Positions 1 to 8,201 are shown, numbered from the stretch's first letter. The stretch is 64,000 bases of DNA from Burkholderia sp. WSM2232 (GCF_000472545.1 NZ_KI421432.1:603540-667539), one strand, 5' to 3'. A program made the numbers and translations. The notes: generated by a model not told the origin, from the sequence alone.

Positions 1-5
1 CCCAT

Positions 6-1211
6 ATGAGTCTGGACGACGAACGTCAATCCATCCGCAAAGAACTCGACAGGATGCGCAATGCCGGCGCCCGGCGGCAGGAATTGTCCCTGCACGCCTG
101 CAAGCGATTGTTCTTCGATCTGGGAATCCGCCCGTCCATTGCAGCCGTGCGCGATCTCACACAGACCGGCAGCGCCAGTGACATTCCCAAGGACATCGAC
201 CACTTCTGGGAACGCATTCGTGACGTTTCGCGCATGAAGGTCGGAGCAGGTGCAATCCCCAAAGCTTTGGAGGAGCGCGCGGGAGAATTGCTGGGCGCAC
301 TTTTCCAGGAAGCCGTCGCGCAGGCGCGTGCGCTGTTGGACGAAGAGCGCGAGGAAGTCCGCGCCCAGATCGCCGAGGCCGAGCAACGCGCACGCGACGC
401 AGAAATCCGCCGCGACGCTTCCGACGCAGCCGTCACACGCAGCGAACAACGGGCGGAAAGCGCCTGGGAGCGCGTCCGTGCGCTCGAGGCAGAGTTGTTC
501 AGCATGACCACGCACGGTTCAGTTCACCAGGAAGGGCTTCAGGCCACGGTTCGGCGGCTGGAGCAGGAAAACGAGACCCTGCGCCAGCGCGTCGATCACG
601 AACAGACAAGCAACGCGACGCTGCGCGACCGTATCGACGCCTTGCATCTGGAGTTGCGGCAAAGCACCGAACACTATGCACAGCAGATCAAGGACGCGAT
701 CGCGGAGGCAGAGCGCCGGGTCAAACCGATGCTCGTCGAACTCGATTCGTTGCGTAGCATGGCTGCGACCTATCAGTCCGGCGTGCGAGACGCGAGCCGC
801 AAGGAGTTCGAGTTTATCCAGCAACTGGCTGCGGCCAAGGCGCGCGGCGACCGGCTCGACGCCCAGTTGCGCGAAAAGTCGGACGAACTCGAAGCGTTGA
901 CCAAAGAACTGGCGACGCTGCGCAGCCAGCAGGGCATCGATCCGGCTATCGGCGGTTTGCTGTATTCGCTCGTGCAGGGCGGCCGGCTGACGAGCGACGA
1001 ATTGCGGACCATCGGCACCGCGGCGGATGGCCACGTTAGCTTGCCGCTGCGTTGCCCGAAGTGTGCGGAAGGTGAGCCGGAGCTCTCACAGGTGGATCAC
1101 CGGTTCGAGGTGCAATGTCCGGAATGCGAACACACGTCGGGGCCGGGCGATTCCCGGCTCGAAGCCGTGAGCCGGTTCTTGTCGCGCGGCTCTCTTTCCG
1201 CTACGGCCTGA
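6..1211 (+). CDS. KfrA-like DNA-binding coiled-coil protein with C-terminal zinc-ribbon-like motif
   Basis: The 401-residue protein starts with a KfrA_N-like helical region (about residues 10-130), the DNA-binding part of plasmid KfrA proteins. A long charged coiled coil follows (about 100-310), rich in Glu/Arg/Ala heptads. The C-terminus differs from plain KfrA: near residues 350-380 it has two CPxC pairs (CPKC and CPEC) about 18 residues apart, which looks like a zinc ribbon. KfrA-type proteins bind DNA and can form filaments that influence segregation or accessory-element maintenance; a role here is inference. The ATG at position 6 is the first in the window and no ribosome site can be checked, so the true start could lie upstream. 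It converges on the recombinase-like gene at 1270-2358. Confidence 0.75.
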   Translation: MSLDDERQSIRKELDRMRNAGARRQELSLHACKRLFFDLGIRPSIAAVRDLTQTGSASDIPKDIDHFWERIRDVSRMKVGAGAIPKALEERAGELLGALFQEAVAQARALLDEEREEVRAQIAEAEQRARDAEIRRDASDAAVTRSEQRAESAWERVRALEAELFSMTTHGSVHQEGLQATVRRLEQENETLRQRVDHEQTSNATLRDRIDALHLELRQSTEHYAQQIKDAIAEAERRVKPMLVELDSLRSMAATYQSGVRDASRKEFEFIQQLAAAKARGDRLDAQLREKSDELEALTKELATLRSQQGIDPAIGGLLYSLVQGGRLTSDELRTIGTAADGHVSLPLRCPKCAEGEPELSQVDHRFEVQCPECEHTSGPGDSRLEAVSRFLSRGSLSATA

Positions 1212-1232
1212 GTGACGGCTCCGATAGACGCG

Positions 1233-1277
1233 AAAGGTGAGGGAATTCGGGATCCTGACGTGAGGACATTCAGGATT
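1233..1277 (+). repeat. Array R1 of the 21-nt GGTGAG/TTCGGGA repeat
   Basis: One good unit (1233-1253: AAAGGTGAG, GGAA, TTCGGGAT) and one degenerate unit (1257-1277) lie between the convergent kfrA-like and recombinase-like genes. The good unit matches copies found at about 9, 38, 47 and 53 kb in this window. Confidence 0.6.
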
Positions 1278-2358
1278 CCGTGGATCCTGGCCTGGTCGTA
1301 AAACGCCCGTCCCTGCGAGCTTCTGGGAGACGCGGTGCGGCCGGATCCGGTTCGTCGATGGCAGGCGAATTCTGCTTGTCCATCCACGTCTGCCAGGCGC
1401 GATACAGACGATTAGCGGACACCCTTTGGACAAATCCGAGCCATTGCCCGACGAGTTCGGCCTCTACCCCGCTTTCGAACAGATCTGCGGCGAAAGTATT
1501 GCGCAAGGTTTGCGGACTCGCGCGCGAGGTGCGCGACGCGGCAATGCCGGCCGCGTCGACCTGCGCATCCACGGCGCGCAGCATCGTGGCTTTGTGCATG
1601 GGCCTGCCGGAGGGCGACGCCGCAAAAACGAGATCGCCAGCCAGTTGCATGAGCCGCCGCTCTGCGAGCCACGCGTCCAGAATCGCCGAGGCAAAAGGTG
1701 CGAGCCGTGTCCGCCGCACCAGCATCGGATTTGACGAGTCGATCGTCACCCAGGGCGAGCCCGGCGTGGCGCAACTAACCGTGAGCGCGGCGGCTTCGCC
1801 CGTCTTCAGTCCGCCGCCGAGAAACACAGCGACCAGCGCACGGTCGCGCCGCTCTTTCCAGCGCTGCGCCCGTGCCAGACCCTGCACCGGCGAAAACAGA
1901 TGCGCAACGAGCGCGGCCCGCTCGGCGTGATCGAGAAACCCGGTCGGCTCATTGTCGCGTGCGTTGCGCCATGCCGCTTCGCCGTCTTGCGCAATGAAGC
2001 GGGCCGGATTGGTGGACGATGCCTCCACTTCGCGCACATGATCGAGCACCCGTTCGATCAGCCGCAGATAGCGCATGCGTTGCGGCTTGCGAACCTCGAG
2101 ACCGGCGACAAAATTTGCGATGGTAGGCGTATCGACCGTCATGAGGCTTTTTCCTCGGGCGCGCAGCCACTCGAGGAAAAGCCCCCACTGCGCCTGGTAG
2201 ACCTCGGCTGACGAGCGTCGGAAATGCTGCCGCGCCAGCCACGCGTCGAAGGCAAGTTGCGGATCGCGGCGCCAGTCTTCACGTTGCTGATCGAAAAGAT
2301 CAGTGGACGGTTGCGGACGCGGCACCGGGTCGGACAGATGAGGAGGCGACATGCGCAT
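1270..2358 (-). CDS. Tyrosine recombinase/integrase-like protein with degenerate active site
   Basis: The 362-residue protein has the two-domain layout of tyrosine recombinases: an N-terminal SAM-like core-binding domain (about residues 30-130) and a C-terminal catalytic-like domain. By eye, box I reads GGLKTGEAAAL, with Lys where the first catalytic Arg normally sits. Box II reads PQTLRNTFA, keeping Arg but with Gln and Asn at the usual His positions. The LGH/LGW motif is LGF. A Tyr (NRLYRAW) sits near the expected nucleophile position, one residue later than typical. It may be a catalytically impaired or divergent recombinase, or a DNA-binding derivative. It lies 45 nt downstream of the 2404-2814 gene on the same strand and is probably co-transcribed. 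Starts at 2358 and 2352 are both possible; neither has a clear ribosome site. Confidence 0.75.
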   Translation of the reverse strand: MRMSPPHLSDPVPRPQPSTDLFDQQREDWRRDPQLAFDAWLARQHFRRSSAEVYQAQWGLFLEWLRARGKSLMTVDTPTIANFVAGLEVRKPQRMRYLRLIERVLDHVREVEASSTNPARFIAQDGEAAWRNARDNEPTGFLDHAERAALVAHLFSPVQGLARAQRWKERRDRALVAVFLGGGLKTGEAAALTVSCATPGSPWVTIDSSNPMLVRRTRLAPFASAILDAWLAERRLMQLAGDLVFAASPSGRPMHKATMLRAVDAQVDAAGIAASRTSRASPQTLRNTFAADLFESGVEAELVGQWLGFVQRVSANRLYRAWQTWMDKQNSPAIDEPDPAAPRLPEARRDGRFTTRPGSTES

Positions 2359-2403
2359 TCAATCGGTTAGTTGCGCACATTGTAGACCGACGGGAACCCG
2401 GGT

Positions 2404-2814
2404 TCAGTCGCCCCAGGCTTGCACTCGCCTCGGCGCAGCCTGTTGCGACGCCTCGTGCGACGCCTGTTGCGCCGCGCCGCGAGCCGCCTCCTCATAAGCC
2501 GAAACCGCAAACGCGAACACGGCCGGCAGCGCCGTGGACACGCCGAAGTCCACGGTCTCGTCCGTCTCCGGGTAAGGCAGGTCCGACGGACGTTGAAAGA
2601 GGCCGAGCATGAGCGCGTCATGCCGGCTGGCGAACCCCAGGTCTGCGAGCGCTTCGGCTTCGATTGCGTGAAGCAGGCGCCAGGTGAGCGGAACCTGCTG
2701 CACGATGTAGCGCGCGGCGATGTTGCGCACGATATGTTCCAGATCGCGCGCCGCGGTCTGATAGCGCAGCGCGGCCAGAGCGCGGTCGGTCGGGGCGGTT
2801 TTCAGGTCGTTCAT
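2404..2814 (-). CDS. Conserved-looking protein of unknown function under a LexA box
   Basis: I do not recognise a family for this 136-residue, mostly helical and acidic protein. The last 30 residues are Ala/Gln-rich (AAQQASHEASQQ), suggesting a flexible tail. No signal peptide, membrane segment or metal motif is visible. The ATG at 2814 has a TGGAG about 9 nt upstream. A near-perfect SOS box (2839-2858) lies 25 nt upstream of the start, so the gene and the downstream recombinase-like gene are probably induced by DNA damage (inference from the site). Confidence 0.65.
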   Translation of the reverse strand: MNDLKTAPTDRALAALRYQTAARDLEHIVRNIAARYIVQQVPLTWRLLHAIEAEALADLGFASRHDALMLGLFQRPSDLPYPETDETVDFGVSTALPAVFAFAVSAYEEAARGAAQQASHEASQQAAPRRVQAWGD

Positions 2815-2837
2815 TATCGGCTCCAGTCGATAGCCCT

Positions 2838-2859
2838 ATACTGTACAAACATACAGTAT
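2838..2859 (-). promoter_or_regulatory. LexA (SOS) box
   Basis: The 20-mer at 2839-2858 has the form TACTGT-N8-ACAGTA, and its arms extend to 7 bp (ATACTGT/ACAGTAT, 2838-2844 and 2853-2859). This matches both the E. coli consensus TACTG-N10-CAGTA and the core CTGT-N8-ACAG. It lies 25 nt from the start codon of the minus-strand gene, where LexA would block a promoter. Confidence 0.85.
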
Positions 2860-2938
2860 CAGGCGCAACCTCGCGCAAGCCCCGATTCCGCGAACGGGTG
2901 TCTGGGAGTCTCAGCGACGCCTAGGGTGAGGCCACAAC

Positions 2939-3577
2939 TCAGCCGTGAATCACCACCAGCAAGGCTTTGGCCTCGCCCTTACCCGCGTTGCGAATAGCGT
3001 GCGGCTCGTCCGCGACATAACGGGCGGTGTCCGCGGCCTTCAGCCGCTTGGTCGCGCCCGCCGCCTCGATCTCGACCGTGCCCTGCAGCACGGTCAAATG
3101 TTCGCGCGTGCCCGGTTCGTGCGCGTTCGACACCAGCGCTCCGCCTGGCTGCAGCGTCAACTCGTACCACTCGAATTTGCCGGCCAGCTCGATCGGCCCC
3201 CACACGCGCAACTGATATTTGGCATCGTGGCCGCTCAACGTGGGAATCTCGTGCGGACCCGCGACGGCGATCGCCTCGGGCGTCTTCTGCGGCGCGAACA
3301 GCGAATCGAGGCTCACGCCGAGCGCATTGGTGAGCCGCCAAGCCACGGCAATGGTCGGGTTTGCCTTGTCGCGCTCGATTTCCGAAAGCATTGACTTCGA
3401 CACACCGGCCGCGCGCGACAGATCGTCTAGCGTCATGCGCCGCTCGGCGCGCAAACGCTGGATCTGCTCGCCGACGCGCGGCGGCGCCGCGACCGCCGCA
3501 GTCGCGACTACACTTGAAGTGGGTGCCGCGCCAGCGCCCGCGCGGCGAATACCCGAACTTGCCATTTCCAGACCCAT
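2939..3577 (-). CDS. XRE-family regulator with C-terminal cupin domain
   Basis: The 212-residue protein has an Ala-rich N-terminal tail, a helix-turn-helix XRE domain (about residues 34-95: GEQIQRLRAERRMTLDDLSR, then GVSKSMLSEIERD) and a C-terminal cupin_2 domain (about 140-210, with HEPGTREHLTVLQG). Such regulators bind a small effector in the cupin and often control an adjacent catabolic operon. It is divergent from kbl-tdh with a nested palindrome between them (3592-3634), so control of threonine catabolism and autoregulation are likely (inference). ATGs at 3577 and 3565 are both possible starts. Confidence 0.88.
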   Translation of the reverse strand: MGLEMASSGIRRAGAGAAPTSSVVATAAVAAPPRVGEQIQRLRAERRMTLDDLSRAAGVSKSMLSEIERDKANPTIAVAWRLTNALGVSLDSLFAPQKTPEAIAVAGPHEIPTLSGHDAKYQLRVWGPIELAGKFEWYELTLQPGGALVSNAHEPGTREHLTVLQGTVEIEAAGATKRLKAADTARYVADEPHAIRNAGKGEAKALLVVIHG

Positions 3578-3591
3578 CGGTTAGAGTTGTT

Positions 3592-3634
3592 CGATATATC
3601 GGATTTTAGTTCGAAAAAACGAAAATATCCGATA
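3592..3634. promoter_or_regulatory. Nested palindromic operator between XRE-cupin gene and kbl
   Basis: An outer inverted repeat TATCGGAT (3597-3604) / ATCCGATA (3627-3634) encloses an inner one, TTCG-A6-CGAA (3610-3623). The two centres are 1 bp apart. A further palindrome CGATATATCG (3592-3601) overlaps the left arm. The region is AT-rich in a GC-rich genome and lies 15-57 nt upstream of the regulator start and 74-116 nt upstream of kbl. It probably holds the divergent promoters and the regulator binding site. Confidence 0.65.
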
Positions 3635-3707
3635 AAACTGACAGCCGACTATAACAGGCCGCACCCTGTTCGCCCACGGCAGTCTCACCTATTCAGGAGC
3701 CTGGTTC

Positions 3708-4922
3708 ATGCGTGACAACTTTCTCGCCCATCTGCGCGGCACGCTCGAGCAGATTCGCGCCGACGGCTTTTACAAGAGCGAGCGCGTGATCGCCAGCCCG
3801 CAATCGGCCGACATTCGCCTTGCAAACGGCAACGAGGTGCTGAACTTCTGCGCGAACAACTATCTTGGCCTCGCGAACGATGCGCGCCTTATCGAGGCCG
3901 CGAAGCAGGGGCTCGACACGGACGGCTTCGGCATGGCGTCGGTGCGTTTTATCTGCGGCACGCAAACGGTCCACAAGCAGCTTGAGCAGGCTCTCGCCGA
4001 ATTTCTGCAGACCGACGACTGCATTCTCTATTCGAGCTGTTTCGACGCGAATGGCGGCCTCTTTGAAACGCTGCTCGACGAGAACGACGCGATCATCAGC
4101 GACGAGTTGAACCACGCGAGCATTATCGACGGCGTGCGGCTTTGCAAGGCGAAGCGCTTTCGCTACAGGAACAACGACCTCGCGGACCTCGAAGCGCGCC
4201 TCAAAGAAGCGGATGCGGCCGGCTCCCGTTTCAAGCTGATCGCGACAGACGGCGTGTTTTCCATGGACGGCATCATCGCCGACCTCGCCGGCATCTGCGA
4301 TCTGGCAGACCGCTATGGCGCGCTGGTCATGGTCGACGATTCGCACGCGGTGGGTTTCGTTGGCGAGCATGGGCGCGGCACACCCGAGCAGTGCGGCGTG
4401 CTGTCGCGCGTGGACATCATCACCGGCACGCTCGGCAAGGCGCTCGGGGGCGCCTCGGGCGGCTACGTCGCCGCACGCAAGGAAATCGTGGAATTGCTGC
4501 GTCAGCGCTCGCGTCCCTATCTGTTTTCGAACACGCTCACGCCGAGCATCGCGGCGGCGTCGCTGAAAGTGCTCGAATTGCTCGCAAGCGACGAAGGCGC
4601 GCAACTGCGGGCACGCGTGCGCGAAAACGGCGCGCACTTTCGCCGCAGGATGAGCGCGCTCGGCTTCACGCTCGTGCCGGGCGAACACCCCATCATTCCG
4701 GTGATGCTCGGCGACGCGCAGCTTGCCTCGAAAATGGCCGATGCACTGCTGAACGAAGGCGTCTACGTGATCGGCTTTTCGTTTCCCGTCGTGCCGCGAG
4801 GCCTGGCGCGCATCCGCACGCAGATGAGCGCGGCGCACACGACTGAACAGATCGACCGCGCGGTGGATGCATTTGCGCGCGTCGGCCGCGAGCTCGGCGT
4901 GATTCGGGCGGAGGGCGCATGA
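3708..4922 (+). CDS. kbl: 2-amino-3-ketobutyrate CoA ligase (glycine C-acetyltransferase)
   Basis: This cytosolic PLP enzyme cleaves 2-amino-3-ketobutyrate with CoA to glycine and acetyl-CoA, the second step of threonine degradation. The 404-residue protein is full length (E. coli Kbl is about 398). The PLP lysine is Lys244 in TGTLGKALGGASGG. The upstream substrate-region motifs NFCANNYLGLAND and VRFICGTQTVHKQLE are present. The ATG at 3708 follows a purine-rich leader (CAGGAG, 3694-3699). Its stop overlaps the tdh start by 4 nt (ATGA), so the two are translationally coupled. Confidence 0.97.
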   Translation: MRDNFLAHLRGTLEQIRADGFYKSERVIASPQSADIRLANGNEVLNFCANNYLGLANDARLIEAAKQGLDTDGFGMASVRFICGTQTVHKQLEQALAEFLQTDDCILYSSCFDANGGLFETLLDENDAIISDELNHASIIDGVRLCKAKRFRYRNNDLADLEARLKEADAAGSRFKLIATDGVFSMDGIIADLAGICDLADRYGALVMVDDSHAVGFVGEHGRGTPEQCGVLSRVDIITGTLGKALGGASGGYVAARKEIVELLRQRSRPYLFSNTLTPSIAAASLKVLELLASDEGAQLRARVRENGAHFRRRMSALGFTLVPGEHPIIPVMLGDAQLASKMADALLNEGVYVIGFSFPVVPRGLARIRTQMSAAHTTEQIDRAVDAFARVGRELGVIRAEGA

Positions 4923-5950
4923 AAGCACTGGCCAAACTCGAACGCGCGCCGGGTCTTACGCTCACCGACGTCAAAGTGCCCGAAGTGGGCCATAACGACG
5001 TCATGATCCGCATCACGCGCACCGCGATTTGCGGCACGGACATTCACATCTGGAAGTGGGACGACTGGGCGCAAAAAGCCATTCCGGTGCCGATGCATGT
5101 CGGCCATGAGTATGTCGGCGAGATCGTCGAAATGGGTCAGGAGGTGCGCGGTTTTTCGATTGGCGACCGTGTGTCGGGCGAAGGGCATATCACCTGCGGG
5201 TTTTGCCGCAACTGCCGCGCGGGACGCCGGCATCTGTGCCGCAATACGGTGGGCGTCGGAGTGAATCGCGAGGGCGCGTTTGCCGAATATCTGGTGATTC
5301 CGGCGTTCAACGCGTTCAAGATTCCGCCTGAAATATCCGATGACCTCGCGGCGATCTTCGATCCGTTTGGCAACGCCACGCACACCGCGCTATCGTTCAA
5401 CCTCGTCGGCGAAGACGTCTTGATTACCGGTGCGGGCCCGATCGGCATCATGGCCGTGGCGATTGCGAAGCATGTCGGCGCGCGCAACGTTGTGATTACC
5501 GACATCAACGATTACCGGCTTCAACTCGCGCGCAAGATGGGCGCGACGCGCGCCGTGAATGTGTCGCGTGAATCGTTGCGCGACGTGATGGCGGACCTGC
5601 ACATGGCCGAAGGTTTCGACGTTGGCCTCGAAATGTCCGGCGTGCCCAGCGCTTTTACCAGCATGCTAGAAGCAATGAACCACGGCGGCAAGATTGCGCT
5701 GCTCGGTATTCCACCGGCCCAAACCGCCATAGACTGGACGCAGGTCATTTTCAAAGGCCTCGAAATCAAGGGCATTTACGGCCGCGAGATGTTCGAAACC
5801 TGGTACAAGATGGTGGCGATGCTACAAAGCGGACTCGACCTTTCGCCGATTCTCACGCATCACTTCAAGGTCGACGATTATCAGCAGGCGTTCGCGACCA
5901 TGCTCTCCGGCGAGAGCGGCAAGGTTATTCTCGACTGGACCGCTGCGTAG
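4919..5950 (+). CDS. tdh: L-threonine 3-dehydrogenase
   Basis: This NAD-dependent zinc medium-chain dehydrogenase oxidises L-threonine to 2-amino-3-ketobutyrate, feeding Kbl. The 343-residue protein has the catalytic-zinc Cys in RTAICGTDIHIWKWD, the GHEYVGE motif, the structural-zinc cysteine cluster (CGFCRNCRAGRRHLC) and the nucleotide-binding stretch ITGAGPIGIMAVAIAKHVGA. Length matches E. coli Tdh (341). It is coupled to kbl by the 4-nt overlap. A GC-rich inverted repeat just after the stop separates it from the convergent YceI gene. Confidence 0.97.
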   Translation: MKALAKLERAPGLTLTDVKVPEVGHNDVMIRITRTAICGTDIHIWKWDDWAQKAIPVPMHVGHEYVGEIVEMGQEVRGFSIGDRVSGEGHITCGFCRNCRAGRRHLCRNTVGVGVNREGAFAEYLVIPAFNAFKIPPEISDDLAAIFDPFGNATHTALSFNLVGEDVLITGAGPIGIMAVAIAKHVGARNVVITDINDYRLQLARKMGATRAVNVSRESLRDVMADLHMAEGFDVGLEMSGVPSAFTSMLEAMNHGGKIALLGIPPAQTAIDWTQVIFKGLEIKGIYGREMFETWYKMVAMLQSGLDLSPILTHHFKVDDYQQAFATMLSGESGKVILDWTAA

Positions 5951-5972
5951 ACTCAGCTTGCTTGTCGAACTG

Positions 5973-6009
5973 GAACGCCCGCACTGCGCTCAGCCGCCTG
6001 CGGGCGTTC
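5973..6009. terminator. Bidirectional terminator-like hairpin, tdh/YceI
   Basis: A perfect 11-bp inverted repeat, GAACGCCCGCA (5973-5983) and TGCGGGCGTTC (5999-6009), lies between the convergent tdh and YceI-family genes and overlaps the last codons of the latter. There is no long U-tract, so its terminator role is inferred from position and stability. Confidence 0.55.
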
Positions 6010-6640
6010 TGCCAAATTCGGCTTCGATACGCACATGAATCTCGTCGCCGACCGCCGGATACCACGTCGCAAGACCAAACTTCGCACGGCTGAAACGCCC
6101 GTCAGCGGAAAAGCCGAGCGTGTCTTTTTTCGTCAGCGGATCCAGTGCAAAGCCGTTGAACGTGACCGCGAGCGTGACGGGTTGCGTTACCCCGTGAATG
6201 GTCAGATTGCCCGTCAACGTGCCGCGAGAGTCGCCGGTGCGTTCGAACTTCGTACTCGTAAAACGGATCTCCGGATACTGCTCCACATCTAGCAGGCTCG
6301 CGCTTTTCACCATCTTGTCGAGCAGCGGCACGTTCGTGTCGATACTCGCGGCATCGATCGAAACGGACACGCTGCTGTTCTCGAGGCCGCCTTCTTTCCA
6401 GTTCAATTGCCCCTTCTTGCGGTCAAAGCGCATCTGGAAACGCGAATAACTGAAGTGCTCGACGTCGAACGTAATGCTGCAATGATCGGCATCGAGGTTG
6501 TAGCGGCCCACCGGCACGCGCGCTTCGTTCTGGCTGACGGAGTGCGTCAGCACTTGCAGCGGTGTGCAGGCCATGGCGGTCAGCAGCGTTGCCGCGAGCA
6601 GAGCGCGTACGACGACGGCGCGGGCAGTGAACGCAATCAT
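5990..6640 (-). CDS. YceI-family periplasmic lipid-binding-like protein
   Basis: YceI proteins are periplasmic lipocalin-like beta barrels that bind polyisoprenoid-type lipids. The start ATG at 6640 gives a 216-residue protein beginning with a signal sequence (MIAFTARAVVVRALLAATLL) that ends in TAMAC, a possible though non-canonical lipobox. An upstream in-frame ATG at 6712 would put about 24 charged residues before the signal, so 6640 is preferred. Typical YceI motifs follow: YNLDADHCSITFDVEHF, then SRFQMRFDRKKGQL, and near the end SRAKFGLATWYPAVGDEI. It is divergent from the TetR gene. Confidence 0.88.
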   Translation of the reverse strand: MIAFTARAVVVRALLAATLLTAMACTPLQVLTHSVSQNEARVPVGRYNLDADHCSITFDVEHFSYSRFQMRFDRKKGQLNWKEGGLENSSVSVSIDAASIDTNVPLLDKMVKSASLLDVEQYPEIRFTSTKFERTGDSRGTLTGNLTIHGVTQPVTLAVTFNGFALDPLTKKDTLGFSADGRFSRAKFGLATWYPAVGDEIHVRIEAEFGRTPAGG

Positions 6641-6743
6641 GTGATGACTTCCGGTTGTTTGCTTGCCACGAAGATAACAGTTGCCGAGCGACTCGCGCAA
6701 AAGCCGAGGCAAACCTTAAGCACAATCCGCTGGCACTTGACGA

Positions 6744-6763
6744 GGTGGAATGATCGTTCTACC
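6744..6763 (+). promoter_or_regulatory. Candidate TetR operator
   Basis: An imperfect palindrome (GGTGGAA-TGATCG-TTCTACC) lies 8 nt upstream of the tetR-like start and 103 nt from the YceI start. It resembles GAAYGATCRTTC-type TetR operators. Autoregulation is inferred from position only. Confidence 0.45.
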
Positions 6764-6771
6764 CTTCGCGT

Positions 6772-7473
6772 ATGGCTGCAAATACTTCGACTGAAACGAC
6801 ACCAGCGCCGGGTGCCCGCGAGCGTCTGCTCGACGCTGCGGAGGCGTTGATCTACGCGGGCGGCATTCACGCCACCGGCGTGGACGCGATCGTGCGGCAG
6901 TCCGGCACCGCGCGCAAAAGCTTCTATACCCATTTCGAATCGAAAGACGCGCTCGTTGCGGCGGCGCTCGAACGGCGCGGCGAACGCTGGATGAACTGGT
7001 TTATCGCGGGCACGCAGCAGCGCGGCACGAGCGCGCGCAAACGTCTGCTCGGCATGTTCGACGTATTGCGTGAATGGTTTGCGTCCGAGAACTTTCACGG
7101 TTGCGCATTCCTGAATGCCGCCGGCGAGATTGCTTCTGCCGAAGACCCGATCCGCATCGTCGCGCGCCAGCACAAGGAACGTCTGCTTGCCTTCGTGCGG
7201 ACGCAATTCGACGCGTTCGTCGCCGAAACGCATCTGGACGCGAGGCGCGCCGCGGGTTTGTCGCGGCAGTGGCTGGTGCTGCTCGACGGTGCAATCGCGG
7301 TTGCGCTCGTGAGCGGCGAGCCTGATGCGGCGCTCGACGCCCAGGCCGTCGCCCGAACTTTGCTGGACGCTCAATTTGCCGGATTGTCCGGCCAGCGCGA
7401 TGCACCTGCAGGCAACAAGTCCTCCCGCCCATCTTCAAGCAAGCGCCCGCCCGCGAGGCGGACCACAACGTAA
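6772..7473 (+). CDS. TetR/AcrR-family transcriptional regulator
   Basis: The 233-residue protein has an N-terminal TetR DNA-binding domain (about residues 14-62: ARERLLDAAEALIYAGGIHA, then TARKSFYTHFESKDALVAAAL). The C-terminal ligand domain is all-helical with the FHGCAFLNAAGEIA motif found in a subgroup of TetR proteins. The last 25 residues are basic and Ser/Pro-rich. A DUF1348-family gene starts 30 nt downstream on the same strand, so the two are probably one operon. A palindrome just before the start codon suggests autoregulation. Confidence 0.9.
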   Translation: MAANTSTETTPAPGARERLLDAAEALIYAGGIHATGVDAIVRQSGTARKSFYTHFESKDALVAAALERRGERWMNWFIAGTQQRGTSARKRLLGMFDVLREWFASENFHGCAFLNAAGEIASAEDPIRIVARQHKERLLAFVRTQFDAFVAETHLDARRAAGLSRQWLVLLDGAIAVALVSGEPDAALDAQAVARTLLDAQFAGLSGQRDAPAGNKSSRPSSSKRPPARRTTT

Positions 7474-7503
7474 CCACCACCTGACCAACCAGCGAGGTAT
7501 CTC

Positions 7504-7983
7504 ATGGCCGAACAGATCGAAACCCGCCCGCCCCTGCCGCCGTTCACGCGCGAGACTGCCATCCAGAAAGTGCGCGCCGCTGAAGACGGCTGGAACACGC
7601 GCGACCCCGAGCGCGTGTCGCTCGCGTACACGGTGGACAGCGTATGGCGCAACCGCGCGGAATTCACGCACGGCCGCGCCGAGATTGTCGGCCTGCTGCG
7701 CCGCAAGTGGGCGAAGGAGCTCGACTATCGGTTGATCAAGGAGTTGTGGGCCTTCACCGATAACCGCATCGCCGTGCGCTTTGCCTACGAGTGGCACGAC
7801 GATTCGAACAACTGGTTTCGCTCGTACGGCAACGAGAACTGGGAGTTCGACGAACACGGCCTGATGGCGCGCCGTCACGCCAGCATCAACGATCTGCCGA
7901 TTCGCGAAGCCGACCGGCTTTACCACTGGCCGCTCGGCCGTCGTCCCGACGATCATCCAGGCCTGTCCGACCTCGGCTTGTAG
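7504..7983 (+). CDS. DUF1348 / NTF2-like (SnoaL-fold) protein
   Basis: The 159-residue cytosolic protein has the compact alpha+beta cone fold signature of NTF2-like proteins and the DUF1348 motifs FTRETAIQKVRAAEDGWNTR, RNRAEFTHGRAEI and FAYEWHDDSNNWFRSYGNEN. Its substrate is unknown. It sits 30 nt after the TetR gene and is a likely regulatory target of it. The ATG at 7504 follows CGAGG. Confidence 0.88.
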   Translation: MAEQIETRPPLPPFTRETAIQKVRAAEDGWNTRDPERVSLAYTVDSVWRNRAEFTHGRAEIVGLLRRKWAKELDYRLIKELWAFTDNRIAVRFAYEWHDDSNNWFRSYGNENWEFDEHGLMARRHASINDLPIREADRLYHWPLGRRPDDHPGLSDLGL

Positions 7984-7999
7984 GCTTTGCGCTTCTGAA

Positions 8000-8024
8000 G
8001 TGGAGGCGCGCGCGGCGCCTTCAC
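8000..8024 (+). terminator. Terminator-like hairpin after DUF1348 gene
   Basis: A 10-bp stem with one G-U pair (GTGGAGGCGC 8000-8009 / GCGCCTTCAC 8015-8024) and a 5-nt loop lies 17 nt after the stop. A short CTTT follows a few bases later. It is possibly a weak intrinsic terminator. Confidence 0.45.
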
Positions 8025-8201
8025 CGCTTTGCCATCGGTCCTCCGTTATGGTTGTGTTGCGCTTGCCGGCACGTCTTGTGCCCGCAAGCCCGAGTGCGTC
8101 TTCAACATCGCACGAGTGGCTTGCGGTACAGTGCGCGACGGGCGGCACGCGCCAATACCAACACAGCGTCACGCCGGCGCTCGACCGGCGATGGAGAGGA
8201 C

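Noticed and set aside
3693..4928. Minus-strand 411-codon frame opposite kbl
   Set aside because: Fully shadowed by kbl, whose PLP motif is clear.
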